A stretch of 64,000 nucleotides of DNA from Alteromonas sp. BMJM2 (GCF_027257845.1 NZ_JAPVOT010000005.1:1-64000); one strand, 5' to 3'; shown: positions 1 through 9,078, counted from the first letter of the stretch. Translations and numbers: made by a program. Notes: generated from the letters alone by a model not told the origin.

Positions 1-119
1 GCTTCCTTCGGACCCTGTCGTTGGCCAACAACGCCCTTGCCATTCAGATTATCTTCCCCTCAGTCAGGGTGATTCAGGTTTCTTCCAACCTGACGGGTTT
101 GCCAGCTTCGCTGGGCAAA
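1..119. other. Unidentified stretch with two hairpins
   Basis: No convincing reading frame is supported. Read on the minus strand there is a hairpin at 97-120 (GTTTGCCCAG pairing with CTGGCAAAC, one bulge) and a second at 74-93 whose stem CAGGTT/AACCTG closes a GGAAGA loop. The window edge cuts the stretch, and the minus-strand sequence at the edge ends in GAAGGAAGC. It could be part of a structured RNA or a leader. I cannot assign it to a family. Confidence 0.3.
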
Positions 120-145
120 CAAAAAAACGAGGCCGGAGCCTCGTT
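119..145 (-). terminator. Rho-independent terminator of ndk
   Basis: On the minus strand the stem AACGAGGC/GCCTCGTT with loop TCCG is followed by an uninterrupted T run (the A run at 121-127 of the plus strand). It lies about 40 bases after the ndk stop codon and closes that transcription unit. Confidence 0.85.
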
Positions 146-184
146 TCAGAGTTTGAAAAACTCTACTTCACTTTGACTACGTAC

Positions 185-616
185 TTATCGAGTACGTGGG
201 CAAATCTCTTCTTCTGAGAAGAAGTATGCAATTTCGCGAGCAGCAGATTCAGGTGCATCAGAACCGTGAACCGCATTTTCGTCGATTGATGCAGCATAGT
301 CAGAACGAAGCGTTCCAGCAGCAGCATCAGCAGGGTTAGTAGCACCCATGATTTCACGGTTTGCTAGAACAGCGTTTTCGCCTTCTAGAACCTGAACCAT
401 TACTGGGCCAGATGTCATGAAATCTACTAAAGCACCAAAGAAAGGACGTTCTTTGTGTTCTGCGTAGAAACCTTCCGCTTGCTCTTTGCTCATGTGAAGC
501 ATTTTAGAAGCAACGATGCGAAGACCAGCAGATTCAAAACGGTTGTAAATTGCGCCGACTACGTTTTTTGCTACCGCATCAGGCTTAATAATCGAAAAAG
601 TGCGCTCAAGAGCCAT
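185..616 (-). CDS. ndk: Nucleoside diphosphate kinase
   Basis: This cytosolic enzyme moves the gamma phosphate between nucleoside triphosphates and diphosphates through a phosphohistidine. The 143-residue length is normal. The protein opens with the family's [14 protein letters not shown] and carries the active-site NAVHGSD with the histidine at about residue 117. The ATG at 616 is chosen because GGAGAAAAAAC precedes it; a longer reading adds an N-terminus the family lacks. It has its own candidate promoter, 220 bases lie between it and sufE, and a terminator follows. In Pseudomonas aeruginosa ndk also directly follows the isc operon, so its place here is ancestral. Confidence 0.97.
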   Translation of the reverse strand: MALERTFSIIKPDAVAKNVVGAIYNRFESAGLRIVASKMLHMSKEQAEGFYAEHKERPFFGALVDFMTSGPVMVQVLEGENAVLANREIMGATNPADAAAGTLRSDYAASIDENAVHGSDAPESAAREIAYFFSEEEICPRTR

Positions 617-661
617 GTTTTTTCTCCAAACAAATAAGTGTGTTTTCAATTTTGGCGGCGA

Positions 662-690
662 ATTATAGGCAATAATGACCGCAATGACTA
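662..690 (-). promoter_or_regulatory. Candidate ndk promoter
   Basis: On the minus strand a perfect -10 hexamer TATAAT (plus positions 662-667) lies about 46 bases before the ndk start. The -35 region around TAGTCA is poor, so the call rests on the -10 box and its position in the 220-base gap after sufE. Confidence 0.45.
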
Positions 691-869
691 GTGACTATTT
701 GTAAACCTACTCAGTCACCTTGAGCTTTAGCATTTTGCACTGTTTCACTCGCATGTAAAAACAATCCTAATCTGCTATCAAACTATTGTATTTTAACTAT
801 TAATTAAGTGAGCCAACTGCTCCCAAGCAAAATACTTCAATGTGAATTCCGCTTTTAAAAAACGTAAGC

Positions 870-1280
870 CTACACGTTAGCGCGAGCCAAATCTTGTATT
901 TTGCCTACAATGGCTCTCAGACCGTTTCCACGTGTGGGCGTAATGTGGCGCTCTAGATCTAGCGCTTCAAAGTACCCGTCCACATCAAACTGTGTAATGT
1001 CTTTCGGCGATTTATTGTTATAGGCAGCAAGCACTAGCGCGAGAAGGCCTTGAACAATGACCGCATCGCTGTCTACATCAAACGTAATTTTACCGTTATC
1101 GAAAGATTCAACCAACCACACACTACTTTGGCAACCTTTTACCAAATGCTCAGGTGTCTTCTCACTTTCTGGTAAGCCAGGAATGGACTTACCTAAATCA
1201 ATAATATATTGATAGCGCTGTTCCCAATCATCGAAAAACGCTAAGTCATCAATAATTTCTTCACTGCTAGGCAACTTCAT
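870..1280 (-). CDS. sufE: SufE sulfur-transfer protein
   Basis: SufE takes persulfide sulfur from SufS and hands it to the SufBCD scaffold. The 136-residue protein has the family fold and the acceptor cysteine at about residue 50 in VKGCQSSVW. It is the last suf gene of the leftward unit, 19 bases after sufT, and its partner SufS lies upstream in the same operon. Family assignment is firm; that it serves this SufS rather than the CsdA-type enzyme is inferred from the shared operon. Confidence 0.95.
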   Translation of the reverse strand: MKLPSSEEIIDDLAFFDDWEQRYQYIIDLGKSIPGLPESEKTPEHLVKGCQSSVWLVESFDNGKITFDVDSDAVIVQGLLALVLAAYNNKSPKDITQFDVDGYFEALDLERHITPTRGNGLRAIVGKIQDLARANV

Positions 1281-1299
1281 CGTTTGTCCTGTTTTTAAT

Positions 1300-1833
1300 T
1301 TAAAAGAAAAGGCCAGCTTCTAGCTGCGCTTCTTCACTCATCATTTCACGAGACCAAGGTGGATCGAATACGAGTTCAACATTCACTTTATTGACATGAG
1401 GAACCATAGCAACGCGATACTCTACGTCGCCAACCAATACCGGACCCATACCGCAACCTGGTGCAGTTAATGTCATATCAATATCCACAACCCCACTCTC
1501 TTGTTGAATATTTACGGTGTAAATAAGCCCGAGAGAAACAAGGTTAATAGGGATTTCTGGGTCAAAAATAGTTTCTAGCGCGTCCCACACTTGCTGTTTA
1601 CTTATGTTTCCATCGCTAGGCTCGTCAAAACTGAGCACCATTTCTTTACGGCCAATGGCACCAGCGTCAGTACCGTCTATGCGATACATATTGCCTTTCC
1701 AAGTGATGGTATAATTGCCACCTAACTCTTGGGTGATGCTGACGAATTCGCCTTCGGGGATAACAACAGGATTCCCCGCCGGTACCAAACGCGCTTTACA
1801 TTCGCGCTCAGTTACCACCATTTTTTGCTTCAT
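1300..1833 (-). CDS. sufT: SufT, MIP18/DUF59-type Fe-S maturation factor
   Basis: This 177-residue protein belongs to the SufT group of MIP18 (DUF59) proteins that help mature Fe-S proteins. The DUF59 core occupies the C-terminal half, from about residue 80, with FDPEIPINLVSLGLIY and the reactive cysteine in TAPGCGMGP. The N-terminal 70 residues form a separate small domain that is typical of SufT and not of short DUF59 proteins. It sits between sufA and sufE in the operon. Its exact biochemical step is not settled for the family. Confidence 0.9.
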   Translation of the reverse strand: MKQKMVVTERECKARLVPAGNPVVIPEGEFVSITQELGGNYTITWKGNMYRIDGTDAGAIGRKEMVLSFDEPSDGNISKQQVWDALETIFDPEIPINLVSLGLIYTVNIQQESGVVDIDMTLTAPGCGMGPVLVGDVEYRVAMVPHVNKVNVELVFDPPWSREMMSEEAQLEAGLFF

Positions 1834-1860
1834 AAACTGCTAGTGCTCTATTGTATTTAC

Positions 1861-1908
1861 GTGAGATCGTATTCTTGTGAGACTGTGTACTTGTGAGAAT
1901 ATGTGCTG
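1861..1908. repeat. Degenerate 16-bp tandem repeat, three copies
   Basis: Three successive 16-base units begin GTGAGA (1861-1876, 1877-1892, 1893-1908). The first two keep the TTCTT/TACTT end. The array fills most of the 81-base gap between sufA and sufT. Confidence 0.6.
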
Positions 1909-1914
1909 GGGAGA

Positions 1915-2271
1915 TTAACCTACGTTAAAGCTCTCGCCACAACCACACTCATCAACTACATTCGGGTTATTGTATTTAATCACCCCGTTAACACCTTCTT
2001 GCACATAATCAATTTCAGTGTTTTTTAGCAGTCCCGTTGCATCAGCAGCAATAGCCACATTTAGCATAGGTGAGATCTCAATAATTTCATCATCGTCTTT
2101 TGCGCTATCTGCAAAATCCAGCACATAGGCATATCCAGTACAACCGCTCACTCGTGTAGATAGACGAATTAACTGACCAGGCTTTTCTTTAAGCTTACTT
2201 TCGAAATGCTTAACGGCACTGTCTGTTAGCGAGATGAGTTGTGTACTTGGTACAAACGTTTCAACACTCAT
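1915..2271 (-). CDS. sufA: SufA-type Fe-S carrier protein
   Basis: This A-type carrier accepts Fe-S clusters from SufBCD and passes them to apoproteins. The 118-residue protein has the three conserved cysteines of the HesB/IscA fold: C44 in VSGCTGYAY, and C109 and C111 in DECGCGESF near the C-terminus. It starts 9 bases after sufS stops. Since iscA is absent, this may be the only carrier of the locus. SufA and IscA are hard to tell apart from sequence alone; I use sufA because of its neighbours. Confidence 0.9.
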   Translation of the reverse strand: MSVETFVPSTQLISLTDSAVKHFESKLKEKPGQLIRLSTRVSGCTGYAYVLDFADSAKDDDEIIEISPMLNVAIAADATGLLKNTEIDYVQEGVNGVIKYNNPNVVDECGCGESFNVG

Positions 2272-2280
2272 AATGCCCCC

Positions 2281-3498
2281 TTAGGCCAACATCATTTTAG
2301 CTTTTTTAAGTGCAGCAAATAGGCTGTCCACTTCTTCAAGCGTGTTATAAATTGAAAATGAAGCGCGGGCAGTTCCAGGAATACCAAAGCGCTTCATTAA
2401 TGGCTGCGCACAATTGTCGCCAGTGCGAATTGCAACACCTTGCCTATCGAGAATAAAGCCAATATCTGCAGGGTGTGCACCGTCGAGTAAAAAGCTTAAC
2501 ACACCAATTTTATTCGGTGCAGTGCCGACTATTTTCATTCCGTCGAGGGCTTCTGCTTGCTCTGTCGCATAAGACAAAAGAGCATGCTCGTGTTCATGCA
2601 ACGCGGCTATATCGAGCTGCTTAAACCAATCAACCGCAGCGCCCATTCCGATAGCACCGGCAATATTTGGCGTACCTGCTTCAAGTCTATTTGGCAGTGC
2701 TCCCCAAGTAGCCTCTTGGTAAGTGACGTCTTTAATCATCTCACCGCCTACTTGCCAAACTGGCCAAGACTCTAACATTTCTTTTTTACCCCACAGGCAA
2801 CCGATACCGGTAGGGCCAAAAAGTTTGTGGCCAGAAAACACATAAAAGTCGCAGCCGATGTCTTGAACGTCAACACCGCCATGAGCAATTCCCTGAGCGC
2901 CATCAACAAGCACCCAAGCACCGAACTGCTTCGCTTTTTCTGTCAGCGTTTTTATCGGGTTAACTGTGCCTAACGCATTTGAAACGTGAGGAAATGCCAC
3001 TAGCTTAGTTTTACTCGAAAGCAGCTTTTCAAACGCATCAACGTCAAGTTCACCATTATCAAAAATAGGCGCAATATTAAGCGTAGCACCCGCTTTTCGA
3101 CAGGCTTGCTGCCAGGTAACTAAATTCGCGTGATGCTCAAGCTCTGTCACCATGACTTCGTCGCCCTCAGCTAAAAGCTGAGCAAGACCATTTGCCACTA
3201 TGTTGATAGCTTCGGTTGTTCCTGCGGTCCAGATAACCTCTTCACGGGCATTTGCATTGATAAAGCTTGCTACACTCGCTCTCGCGTTTTCGTAGCGACG
3301 AGTGGCCTCATCTGACAAATGATGCGCACCGCGATGTACATTAGCATTTGTGCCAGTATAAAAATCGACAATGGCGTCAATCACCGCCTGCGGCTTTTGC
3401 GTTGTCGCAGCGTTATCTAAATATACCAGAGGCTTCCCATCTACCGTTTTAGAAAGAATAGGAAACTGGGCACGAAGTGCAGCAACATCTAAGCTCAT
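2281..3498 (-). CDS. sufS: SufS cysteine desulfurase
   Basis: This PLP enzyme takes sulfur from cysteine for SufE/SufBCD. It is a group II desulfurase of 405 residues. The PLP-binding lysine is in SGHKLFGPTG and the catalytic cysteine in RTGDNCAQPLM. The ATG at 3498 is chosen because GGAGGTGAA precedes it and because it overlaps the sufD stop as ATGA, giving translational coupling. A longer in-frame reading to 3546 lies inside sufD and has no ribosome site. A second, group I desulfurase (iscS) heads the same locus. Confidence 0.96.
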   Translation of the reverse strand: MSLDVAALRAQFPILSKTVDGKPLVYLDNAATTQKPQAVIDAIVDFYTGTNANVHRGAHHLSDEATRRYENARASVASFINANAREEVIWTAGTTEAINIVANGLAQLLAEGDEVMVTELEHHANLVTWQQACRKAGATLNIAPIFDNGELDVDAFEKLLSSKTKLVAFPHVSNALGTVNPIKTLTEKAKQFGAWVLVDGAQGIAHGGVDVQDIGCDFYVFSGHKLFGPTGIGCLWGKKEMLESWPVWQVGGEMIKDVTYQEATWGALPNRLEAGTPNIAGAIGMGAAVDWFKQLDIAALHEHEHALLSYATEQAEALDGMKIVGTAPNKIGVLSFLLDGAHPADIGFILDRQGVAIRTGDNCAQPLMKRFGIPGTARASFSIYNTLEEVDSLFAALKKAKMMLA

Positions 3499-4751
3499 TT
3501 CACCTCCATCTGGGAAAAACGTTCGCTGAGTAACGGCTGTAACCATTCGCGGATTGCGCTATTTGGTACGTCATTAACCAACTCCTGAATAAATCCAAAA
3601 TTAAGCATCACCAAGGCTTTGCTGCGCGGTACACCGCGAGTAAGCAGGTAATAAAGTGCTTCTTCGTCAATTTCAGCTACGGTTGCACCGTGAGCACACT
3701 TAACGTCATCAGCATAAATCTCTAGTTCAGGCTTGGTATTAATCACACCGCGGCGAGAAAGCAAGAGATTGCGGTTGTTTAGCTCCGCCAAGGTTTTTTG
3801 AGCATCGCGGTGAATATGAATTCGGCCATTAAATACAGCGCGAGCCTTATCACCCACAATTCCACGTGCATTTTCTTCCGTGGTACCGTTTGGCATTGCA
3901 TGCTCAATGGTTGAGTGAAGGTCGAACAACTCACCTTCCGCCAACAAATAAATGGCATTCATTTTGGCATCGGCAAACTCACCAGCATGATGAATATCCA
4001 CATCTAGGCGGGATAAATCGCTTCCATAACCTACCATAGTAGAATTCAATGTAGAGCGACTATGTAATTTGAAGTGACTTCCACCAAGCTGCTTGGCCGC
4101 TGCCGTAAACATGGCAAAGCGGTAATGCTCTAGATGGGCATCATCGGCAATGTCGTATTCAGCAAAAGCGGTGGTTAAACTATCGGTGTCACCCACGCCT
4201 TGCTCAATAACAGTGGCGCTGGCGCCCTTTGCTACTTTTACAACAACACGGGTATGTGCATCGACGTTTTGCGTGGCCATGTTAACAATACGCACTGGTG
4301 TATCAATTTTGGCATTTTCTTCAACGCTGATAAAAATACCGTGCTCACACAATGCATCATTGACTAAACCAAACATGTGTCGAGTAGGCTTAATTTGCCC
4401 GTATATACTCGATATTGCTTGCTGAGTTGCCACATCGTCGTGCTTAAGCGATGTAATGACCATACCTTTAGGTACGTCTAACGTATTCACCTGCGTGATC
4501 AATACGCCGTCAACGAACACTAAATCGATAGCATTTAAATTATCGATAGCGGGTACTGGCAGAACGTCGGCCTGCGTTGCCGTTTTTGCTTCGCGCTTTT
4601 CTACAGAAGTAAGGGGCGTAAAACGCCAGCTCTCATTTCTGCGGGCTGGCCAACCATCGGCTTTTAATTGCGTTAAGGCCTGCTGACGCACGGGCGCTAA
4701 ATAATCATCACACTGCGCCCCATCAATGACCTGTTGTAGCCATTGACTCAT
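3495..4751 (-). CDS. sufD: SufD scaffold subunit
   Basis: SufD pairs with SufB in the SufBC2D scaffold on which Fe-S clusters form. The 418-residue protein has the SufB/SufD beta-helix core. The C-terminal third contains NRNLLLSRRGVINTKPELEIYADDVKCAHGATV, shown here as a family hallmark that includes the conserved cysteine-histidine pair (CAHG). It overlaps sufC upstream by 4 bases and sufS downstream by 4 bases, so sufC, sufD and sufS are coupled. Confidence 0.96.
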   Translation of the reverse strand: MSQWLQQVIDGAQCDDYLAPVRQQALTQLKADGWPARRNESWRFTPLTSVEKREAKTATQADVLPVPAIDNLNAIDLVFVDGVLITQVNTLDVPKGMVITSLKHDDVATQQAISSIYGQIKPTRHMFGLVNDALCEHGIFISVEENAKIDTPVRIVNMATQNVDAHTRVVVKVAKGASATVIEQGVGDTDSLTTAFAEYDIADDAHLEHYRFAMFTAAAKQLGGSHFKLHSRSTLNSTMVGYGSDLSRLDVDIHHAGEFADAKMNAIYLLAEGELFDLHSTIEHAMPNGTTEENARGIVGDKARAVFNGRIHIHRDAQKTLAELNNRNLLLSRRGVINTKPELEIYADDVKCAHGATVAEIDEEALYYLLTRGVPRSKALVMLNFGFIQELVNDVPNSAIREWLQPLLSERFSQMEVK

Positions 4752-5509
4752 GCCTCTGCCTCCTCGTACGCCTTCCCTAGGAATGCGTAACCTTCTTTTT
4801 CTACCTCGTGAGCCAGTGATGCATCGCCGCTTTTCACAATTTTGCCGTCGGCTAGAATGTGCACGAAATCTGGCTTGATGTAGTCAAGTAAGCGCTGATA
4901 GTGCGTTACTACGATAAAGCTACGCTTACCGTCGCGCTGGCTATTAACGCCATTGGCAACAACTTGAAGAGCATCAACATCAAGGCCTGAATCTGATTCA
5001 TCTAGAATGCACAGTGAGGGCTCTAACAAAATCATTTGCATGATTTCGTTACGCTTTTTCTCACCACCTGAGAAGCCTTCATTAACACCACGCTTGAGAA
5101 AATCTAATGGCAGCTGCACTTGTTTGCAGGCTTCTTTCGCCTTTTTCAAAAACTCAGCGGCTGTTAGTGCTTCTTCACCACGCTCTTCACGCATGGCATT
5201 CACAGACTCTTTCATGAATTCCATGTTGCTGACACCAGGAATTTCTACTGGGTATTGAAACGCTAAGAACAAGCCTTCACGGGCACGCTCCTCAACTTCA
5301 AGGTCTAGCAAATCTTTTCCATTAAGCGTTACGTCGCCTTCACTCACTTCGTAGCCATCACGACCTGACAAGACATAACCTAACGTACTTTTACCGGCAC
5401 CATTGGGGCCCATGATAGCGTGTACTTCACCTGGCTTAATCTCAAGATTAAGACCTTTAATGATGTTTTTCTCTTCTACGCTGGCATGTAAATTCTTTAT
5501 ACTAAGCAT
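4748..5509 (-). CDS. sufC: SufC ATPase
   Basis: SufC is a soluble ABC-type ATPase that drives conformational change in SufBC2D and is not a transporter. The 253-residue protein has Walker A GPNGAGKST at residues 34-42, the signature GFSGGEKKRNE and Walker B CILDESDSGLD, the SufC form of the motif. It lies 3 bases after sufB and overlaps sufD by 4 bases. Confidence 0.97.
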   Translation of the reverse strand: MLSIKNLHASVEEKNIIKGLNLEIKPGEVHAIMGPNGAGKSTLGYVLSGRDGYEVSEGDVTLNGKDLLDLEVEERAREGLFLAFQYPVEIPGVSNMEFMKESVNAMREERGEEALTAAEFLKKAKEACKQVQLPLDFLKRGVNEGFSGGEKKRNEIMQMILLEPSLCILDESDSGLDVDALQVVANGVNSQRDGKRSFIVVTHYQRLLDYIKPDFVHILADGKIVKSGDASLAHEVEKEGYAFLGKAYEEAEA

Positions 5510-5512
5510 TGA

Positions 5513-6949
5513 TTACCCCACTGAACCTTCAAGACTAATTTCGAGCAGCTTGCCGGCTTCGACGGCAAATTCCATTGGCAGCTCTTTGAATACTTCTTTA
5601 CAAAAACCGTTAACAATCATAGATACGGCCTTCTCTGTGTCTAAACCACGTTGGCGACATAAAAATAGTTGTTCGTCACTCACCTTCGATGTTGTCGCTT
5701 CGTGCTCAACAATGGCTGATGGGTTGCGACTTTCGATATACGGGAACGTATGTGCACCACACTTATCACCAATAAGCAGCGAGTCACACTCGGTAAAGTT
5801 ACGCGCGCCGTCTGCACGAGGTCCCATTTGCACCAAACCACGATAAGCGTTGTTACTTTTACCTGCAGATATCCCTTTAGAGATGATGGTTGATCGCGTA
5901 TTTTTGCCTATATGAATCATCTTCGTACCGGTGTCAGCTTGCTGACGTCCACGGGTCAGTGCTACTGAATAAAATTCACCTACGCTGTTATCGCCTTTAA
6001 GGATACAGCTTGGATACTTCCATGTTACCGCTGACCCAGTTTCAACCTGAGTCCAAGAAATTTTAGCGTTGGTGTGTGCAATACCGCGCTTGGTCACGAA
6101 GTTGTAAATACCGCCTTTCCCGTTCTCATCACCTGGGTACCAGTTTTGAACGGTAGAGTATTTAATCGTGGCGTCGTCCATTGCAACTAGCTCGACCACC
6201 GCGGCATGCAGCTGATTCTCATCGCGCTGCGGCGCAGTACAGCCTTCAAGATAACTCACATGGCTGCCTTCATCGGCAATGATTAACGTACGCTCAAACT
6301 GACCGGTGTTCATCTCGTTAATACGGAAATAGGTGGAAAGCTCCATTGGGCAACGAGTGCCTTTTGGAATGTAAACAAATGAACCGTCGGTAAATACGGC
6401 GCAGTTTAGCGCAGAGAAGTAATTATCCGTACGCGGTACTACTGACCCGATGTACTTTTTAACAAGGTCTGGATACTTTTGAATCGCCTCAGAAATTGGG
6501 CAGAAAATAACGCCAGCCTCTTCTAGCTTAGAGCGAAACGTTGTGACCACTGATACAGAGTCGAATACTGCATCTACTGCAACGCCTGCTAACATTTCTT
6601 GTTCGTGCAGCGGTATACCTAACTTTTCGTAGGTGCGCAGTAGTTCTGGGTCTACTTCATCTAACGACTGAGGCTTGTCTTCCATACTCTTTGGTGCCGA
6701 GTAATACGAAATTGCCTGGAAATCAATTTTTGGGTATTCCACATGGGCCCAATCAGGCTCTTCCATTTCAAGCCACGCATGATAAGCCTTTAGACGCCAT
6801 TCGAGCATCCACTCAGGCTCGTTTTTCATTGCGGAAATGCGACGAATAATCGACTCATCTAGGCCGCTTTCAAACGTGTCCGATTCGATCTCTGAATAAA
6901 AACCAGCATCGTACTTTCTTTCTAACGCCTGTTCGATCTGTTCACTCAT
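5513..6949 (-). CDS. sufB: SufB scaffold subunit
   Basis: SufB is the main scaffold subunit that receives sulfur from SufE and assembles the cluster in SufBC2D. The 478-residue length is normal. The C-terminal part carries [20 protein letters not shown] and the EHEATTSK motif with conserved cysteine and glutamate ligands. The ATG at 6949 ([17 protein letters not shown]) matches the family start; the reading frame stays open to 7000 but that extension is unlike SufB. The ribosome site before 6949 is weak. It is first in the suf cassette, behind its own promoter. Confidence 0.95.
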   Translation of the reverse strand: MSEQIEQALERKYDAGFYSEIESDTFESGLDESIIRRISAMKNEPEWMLEWRLKAYHAWLEMEEPDWAHVEYPKIDFQAISYYSAPKSMEDKPQSLDEVDPELLRTYEKLGIPLHEQEMLAGVAVDAVFDSVSVVTTFRSKLEEAGVIFCPISEAIQKYPDLVKKYIGSVVPRTDNYFSALNCAVFTDGSFVYIPKGTRCPMELSTYFRINEMNTGQFERTLIIADEGSHVSYLEGCTAPQRDENQLHAAVVELVAMDDATIKYSTVQNWYPGDENGKGGIYNFVTKRGIAHTNAKISWTQVETGSAVTWKYPSCILKGDNSVGEFYSVALTRGRQQADTGTKMIHIGKNTRSTIISKGISAGKSNNAYRGLVQMGPRADGARNFTECDSLLIGDKCGAHTFPYIESRNPSAIVEHEATTSKVSDEQLFLCRQRGLDTEKAVSMIVNGFCKEVFKELPMEFAVEAGKLLEISLEGSVG

Positions 6950-7109
6950 GTTTGGGTCTCGCTTGTTTGCCTGCATTTGCTGCCTAAGCCTTCCATTCAC
7001 CTTGGCTTGGAAAATTACCCCACGGTCTTGGTAATTTCCCTTAATTCACCGCACAAACCTCGCGCAGTAAGCATTTTACAATGGTGGCAGCCTTAAAAAT
7101 TGGTGCGGT

Positions 7110-7138
7110 ATTATATAATACCTGAGTAATCCACTCAA
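7110..7138 (-). promoter_or_regulatory. Sigma-70 promoter of the suf cassette
   Basis: On the minus strand TTGAGT (plus 7133-7138), a 17-base spacer and TATAAT (plus 7110-7115) form a near-consensus promoter. Transcription would start near 7103, giving a leader of about 150 bases before sufB. It lies in the 230-base gap between iscS and sufB, so suf genes can be expressed independently of iscRS. Confidence 0.75.
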
Positions 7139-7142
7139 ATAT
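7118..7142. promoter_or_regulatory. IscR-like dyad over the sufB promoter
   Basis: A 25-base dyad reads ATACCTGAGT, then AATCC, then ACTCAAATAT. It has the length and outer ATA/TAT ends of IscR type 1 sites (ATASYYGACT...AGTCRRSTAT), but the core is GAGT/ACTC instead of GACT/AGTC. It covers the spacer and -35 box of the suf promoter, a position that would favour repression. IscR as the binder is inference, supported by the adjacent iscR gene and its own operator. Confidence 0.6.
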
Positions 7143-7179
7143 TCAGCGACGTATTTTGCGCTACTTGCTTTAAAAAATC

Positions 7180-8352
7180 TTAAGCTAACGCCACTTGCCG
7201 CAATCGGTTTGTTACATCTGTTACTTTATTTACTACGTAATCGATGTCGTCTTGGGTCGTAAATCGTCCAACACTAAATCGAATTCCTGCATGGGCTAGT
7301 TCATCACTTCGCCCCAATGCTTTGAGCACATATGAAGGCTCTAAACTTGCCGACGTGCATGCAGAGCCAGATGACACAGCAATATCATTTAGCCCCATCA
7401 TCAAACTTTCGCCATCAACATTGGCAAAGCTGACATTTAAAATACCCGCAATGCGCTTTTCTTCATGGCCGTTTAGGTATACGCCCTCAATCTTGCTTAG
7501 CCCATTCCACAAAGCGATACGAAGCGCTTTAATACGCTCGTTCTCAGCTTCCATGTCTCGACTCGCTATTTCGAGTGCTTCGCCCATACCCACAATTTGG
7601 TGTGTTGCCAGCGTGCCCGAACGCATTCCACGTTCATGACCACCGCCATGAATTTGTGCTTCTAGATTAATCTTAGGGCGGCGGCGAACGTAAAGTGCCC
7701 CCATTCCCTTAGGCCCGTAAAACTTGTGTGCCGACATCGACAACAGGTCTACCGGAAGCTCATTGAGGTCTATGGCAACCTTCCCCACACTTTGTGCTCC
7801 ATCCACATGAAATAGCACATTATGTTGACGGCAAAGCTTTCCAATAGATTCGACGTCTTGGGTTACACCCAGTTCGTTGTTTACATGCATAACAGAGACT
7901 AAGATAGTGTCGTCTCTAATTGCGCCCTCTAGCTCCGATAAGTTAACTAGGCCATCGGCGCCTACCTGAAGATAAGTTACGTCAACGCCCTGTGCTTGCA
8001 AATACTCACAGGTATCAAGCACTGCTTTGTGCTCCGTATTAACGGTAATGATGTGCTTGCCTTTCGATGCATAACCATCTGCGACGCCTTTTATCGCTAA
8101 ATTATTCGACTCTGTAGCACCGGAGGTAAATACAATTTCTCTCGGATCGCAATTAAGTGCATCGCTAACCTGATTACGGGCGATGTCAACGGCTTCCTCA
8201 GCCATCCAACCAAAGCGATAACTTCTTGATGCAGGATTTCCAAAATTACCGTCAAGGGTTAGGCATTTCGCCATAACTTGGGCAACTCGCGGGTCCACAG
8301 GTGTTGTGGCGGCGTAATCTAAATAAATAGGAGTAGATAGCGTCATAGTCAT
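7180..8352 (-). CDS. iscS: IscS-type cysteine desulfurase, lacking the IscU-docking tail
   Basis: This group I PLP desulfurase closely resembles E. coli IscS along its length, with the PLP lysine in [10 protein letters not shown] and the catalytic loop [13 protein letters not shown]. The ATG at 8352 has AAAAGG five bases upstream. The 390-residue protein ends at [11 protein letters not shown], about where E. coli IscS continues with SPLWEMYKQGVDL and more. That tail is known to contact IscU. No iscU, iscA, hscBA or fdx lies nearby; suf genes follow instead. It probably serves tRNA thiolation and other sulfur acceptors as well as cluster assembly. Confidence 0.93.
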   Translation of the reverse strand: MTMTLSTPIYLDYAATTPVDPRVAQVMAKCLTLDGNFGNPASRSYRFGWMAEEAVDIARNQVSDALNCDPREIVFTSGATESNNLAIKGVADGYASKGKHIITVNTEHKAVLDTCEYLQAQGVDVTYLQVGADGLVNLSELEGAIRDDTILVSVMHVNNELGVTQDVESIGKLCRQHNVLFHVDGAQSVGKVAIDLNELPVDLLSMSAHKFYGPKGMGALYVRRRPKINLEAQIHGGGHERGMRSGTLATHQIVGMGEALEIASRDMEAENERIKALRIALWNGLSKIEGVYLNGHEEKRIAGILNVSFANVDGESLMMGLNDIAVSSGSACTSASLEPSYVLKALGRSDELAHAGIRFSVGRFTTQDDIDYVVNKVTDVTNRLRQVALA

Positions 8353-8363
8353 CAATGCCTTTT

Positions 8364-8849
8364 TTAAAGCCTAATGCTTACTTCAATATCGTTAGCTATA
8401 TTGCGAAGTGCAGTATTGTTGTCTTGGCGCCCCGCCACCTCGCGAACATCATGCTTTTCCATTAACTCGCCAAGAGTAATAGAGTGTAAAAAGCTTGAGA
8501 TACGATCGCTTAAATCCTGCCATAAACTGTGGGTTAGGCAGCGATCGCCCCCCTGACAGTCAGCCTGACCTTGGCAACGTGTGGCATCGATTGATTCATC
8601 AACCGCTGATATCACTTCGCCTATGGCAATTTCATTGGCACTGCGGCCAAGTAAATAACCACCGCCTGGACCACGCACGCTGTCGACCAACTGGTCTTTG
8701 CGCAATCGGGAGAATAGCTGCTCTAAGTAAGATAGCGATATTTCTTGTCTTTCGGATATATCGGCAAGGGGAACGGGGCCACGCTTTGAGTGCAATGCAA
8801 CATCAAGCATTGCGGTTACCGCATAGCGACCTTTAGAGGTAAGTTTCAT
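8364..8849 (-). CDS. iscR: IscR, Fe-S-sensing Rrf2 regulator
   Basis: IscR is a winged-helix repressor/activator whose DNA specificity depends on a [2Fe-2S] cluster. The 161-residue protein keeps every ligand at the E. coli positions: C92, C98, C104 and H107 in [17 protein letters not shown]. The DNA-binding helix-turn-helix occupies roughly residues 25-65 ([16 protein letters not shown]). It is followed after 11 bases by iscS. A near-consensus type 1 operator precedes the gene, so autoregulation is likely. Here it would control a SUF rather than an ISC scaffold. Confidence 0.96.
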   Translation of the reverse strand: MKLTSKGRYAVTAMLDVALHSKRGPVPLADISERQEISLSYLEQLFSRLRKDQLVDSVRGPGGGYLLGRSANEIAIGEVISAVDESIDATRCQGQADCQGGDRCLTHSLWQDLSDRISSFLHSITLGELMEKHDVREVAGRQDNNTALRNIANDIEVSIRL

Positions 8850-8888
8850 TATTGTCTCCCGCCTTTATATGTATAGCGGAATTTTCAC

Positions 8889-8913
8889 ATACCTGACTAA
8901 AATGGTCAAGTAT
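8889..8913. promoter_or_regulatory. IscR type 1 operator upstream of iscR
   Basis: The 25-base dyad reads ATACCTGACT, then AAAAT, then GGTCAAGTAT and matches the type 1 IscR consensus almost throughout. It starts 40 bases before the iscR start codon and overlaps the candidate -35 box TTGACC on the minus strand. Confidence 0.85.
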
Positions 8914-8938
8914 AAGACCCAGTAATTTAGTCAGGTAT
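8914..8938. promoter_or_regulatory. Second, degenerate IscR operator
   Basis: It directly abuts the first operator. The right half TTAGTCAGGTAT fits the type 1 consensus fully, whereas the left half (AAGACCCAGT) is degenerate. The tandem arrangement recalls the paired sites of the E. coli iscR promoter. Confidence 0.6.
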
Positions 8939-9078
8939 TATTTCAGCGTCATTTAACATTCAGATAAATACACTACTCGAAGATTGTTGCAGCCCTTATA
9001 AGGTGAGAAAGATTATGTAGAAAAGATCATCTAGAAAAGAGCGCCACAGCACTTTACTTCGCATAATAGAAAACGCCA

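Noticed and set aside
1..20. SRP (4.5S) RNA fragment on the minus strand
   Set aside because: GTCCGAAGGAAGC resembles the conserved SRP loop, but the upstream side does not pair as in SRP RNA and the window edge cuts it. Not enough to call.
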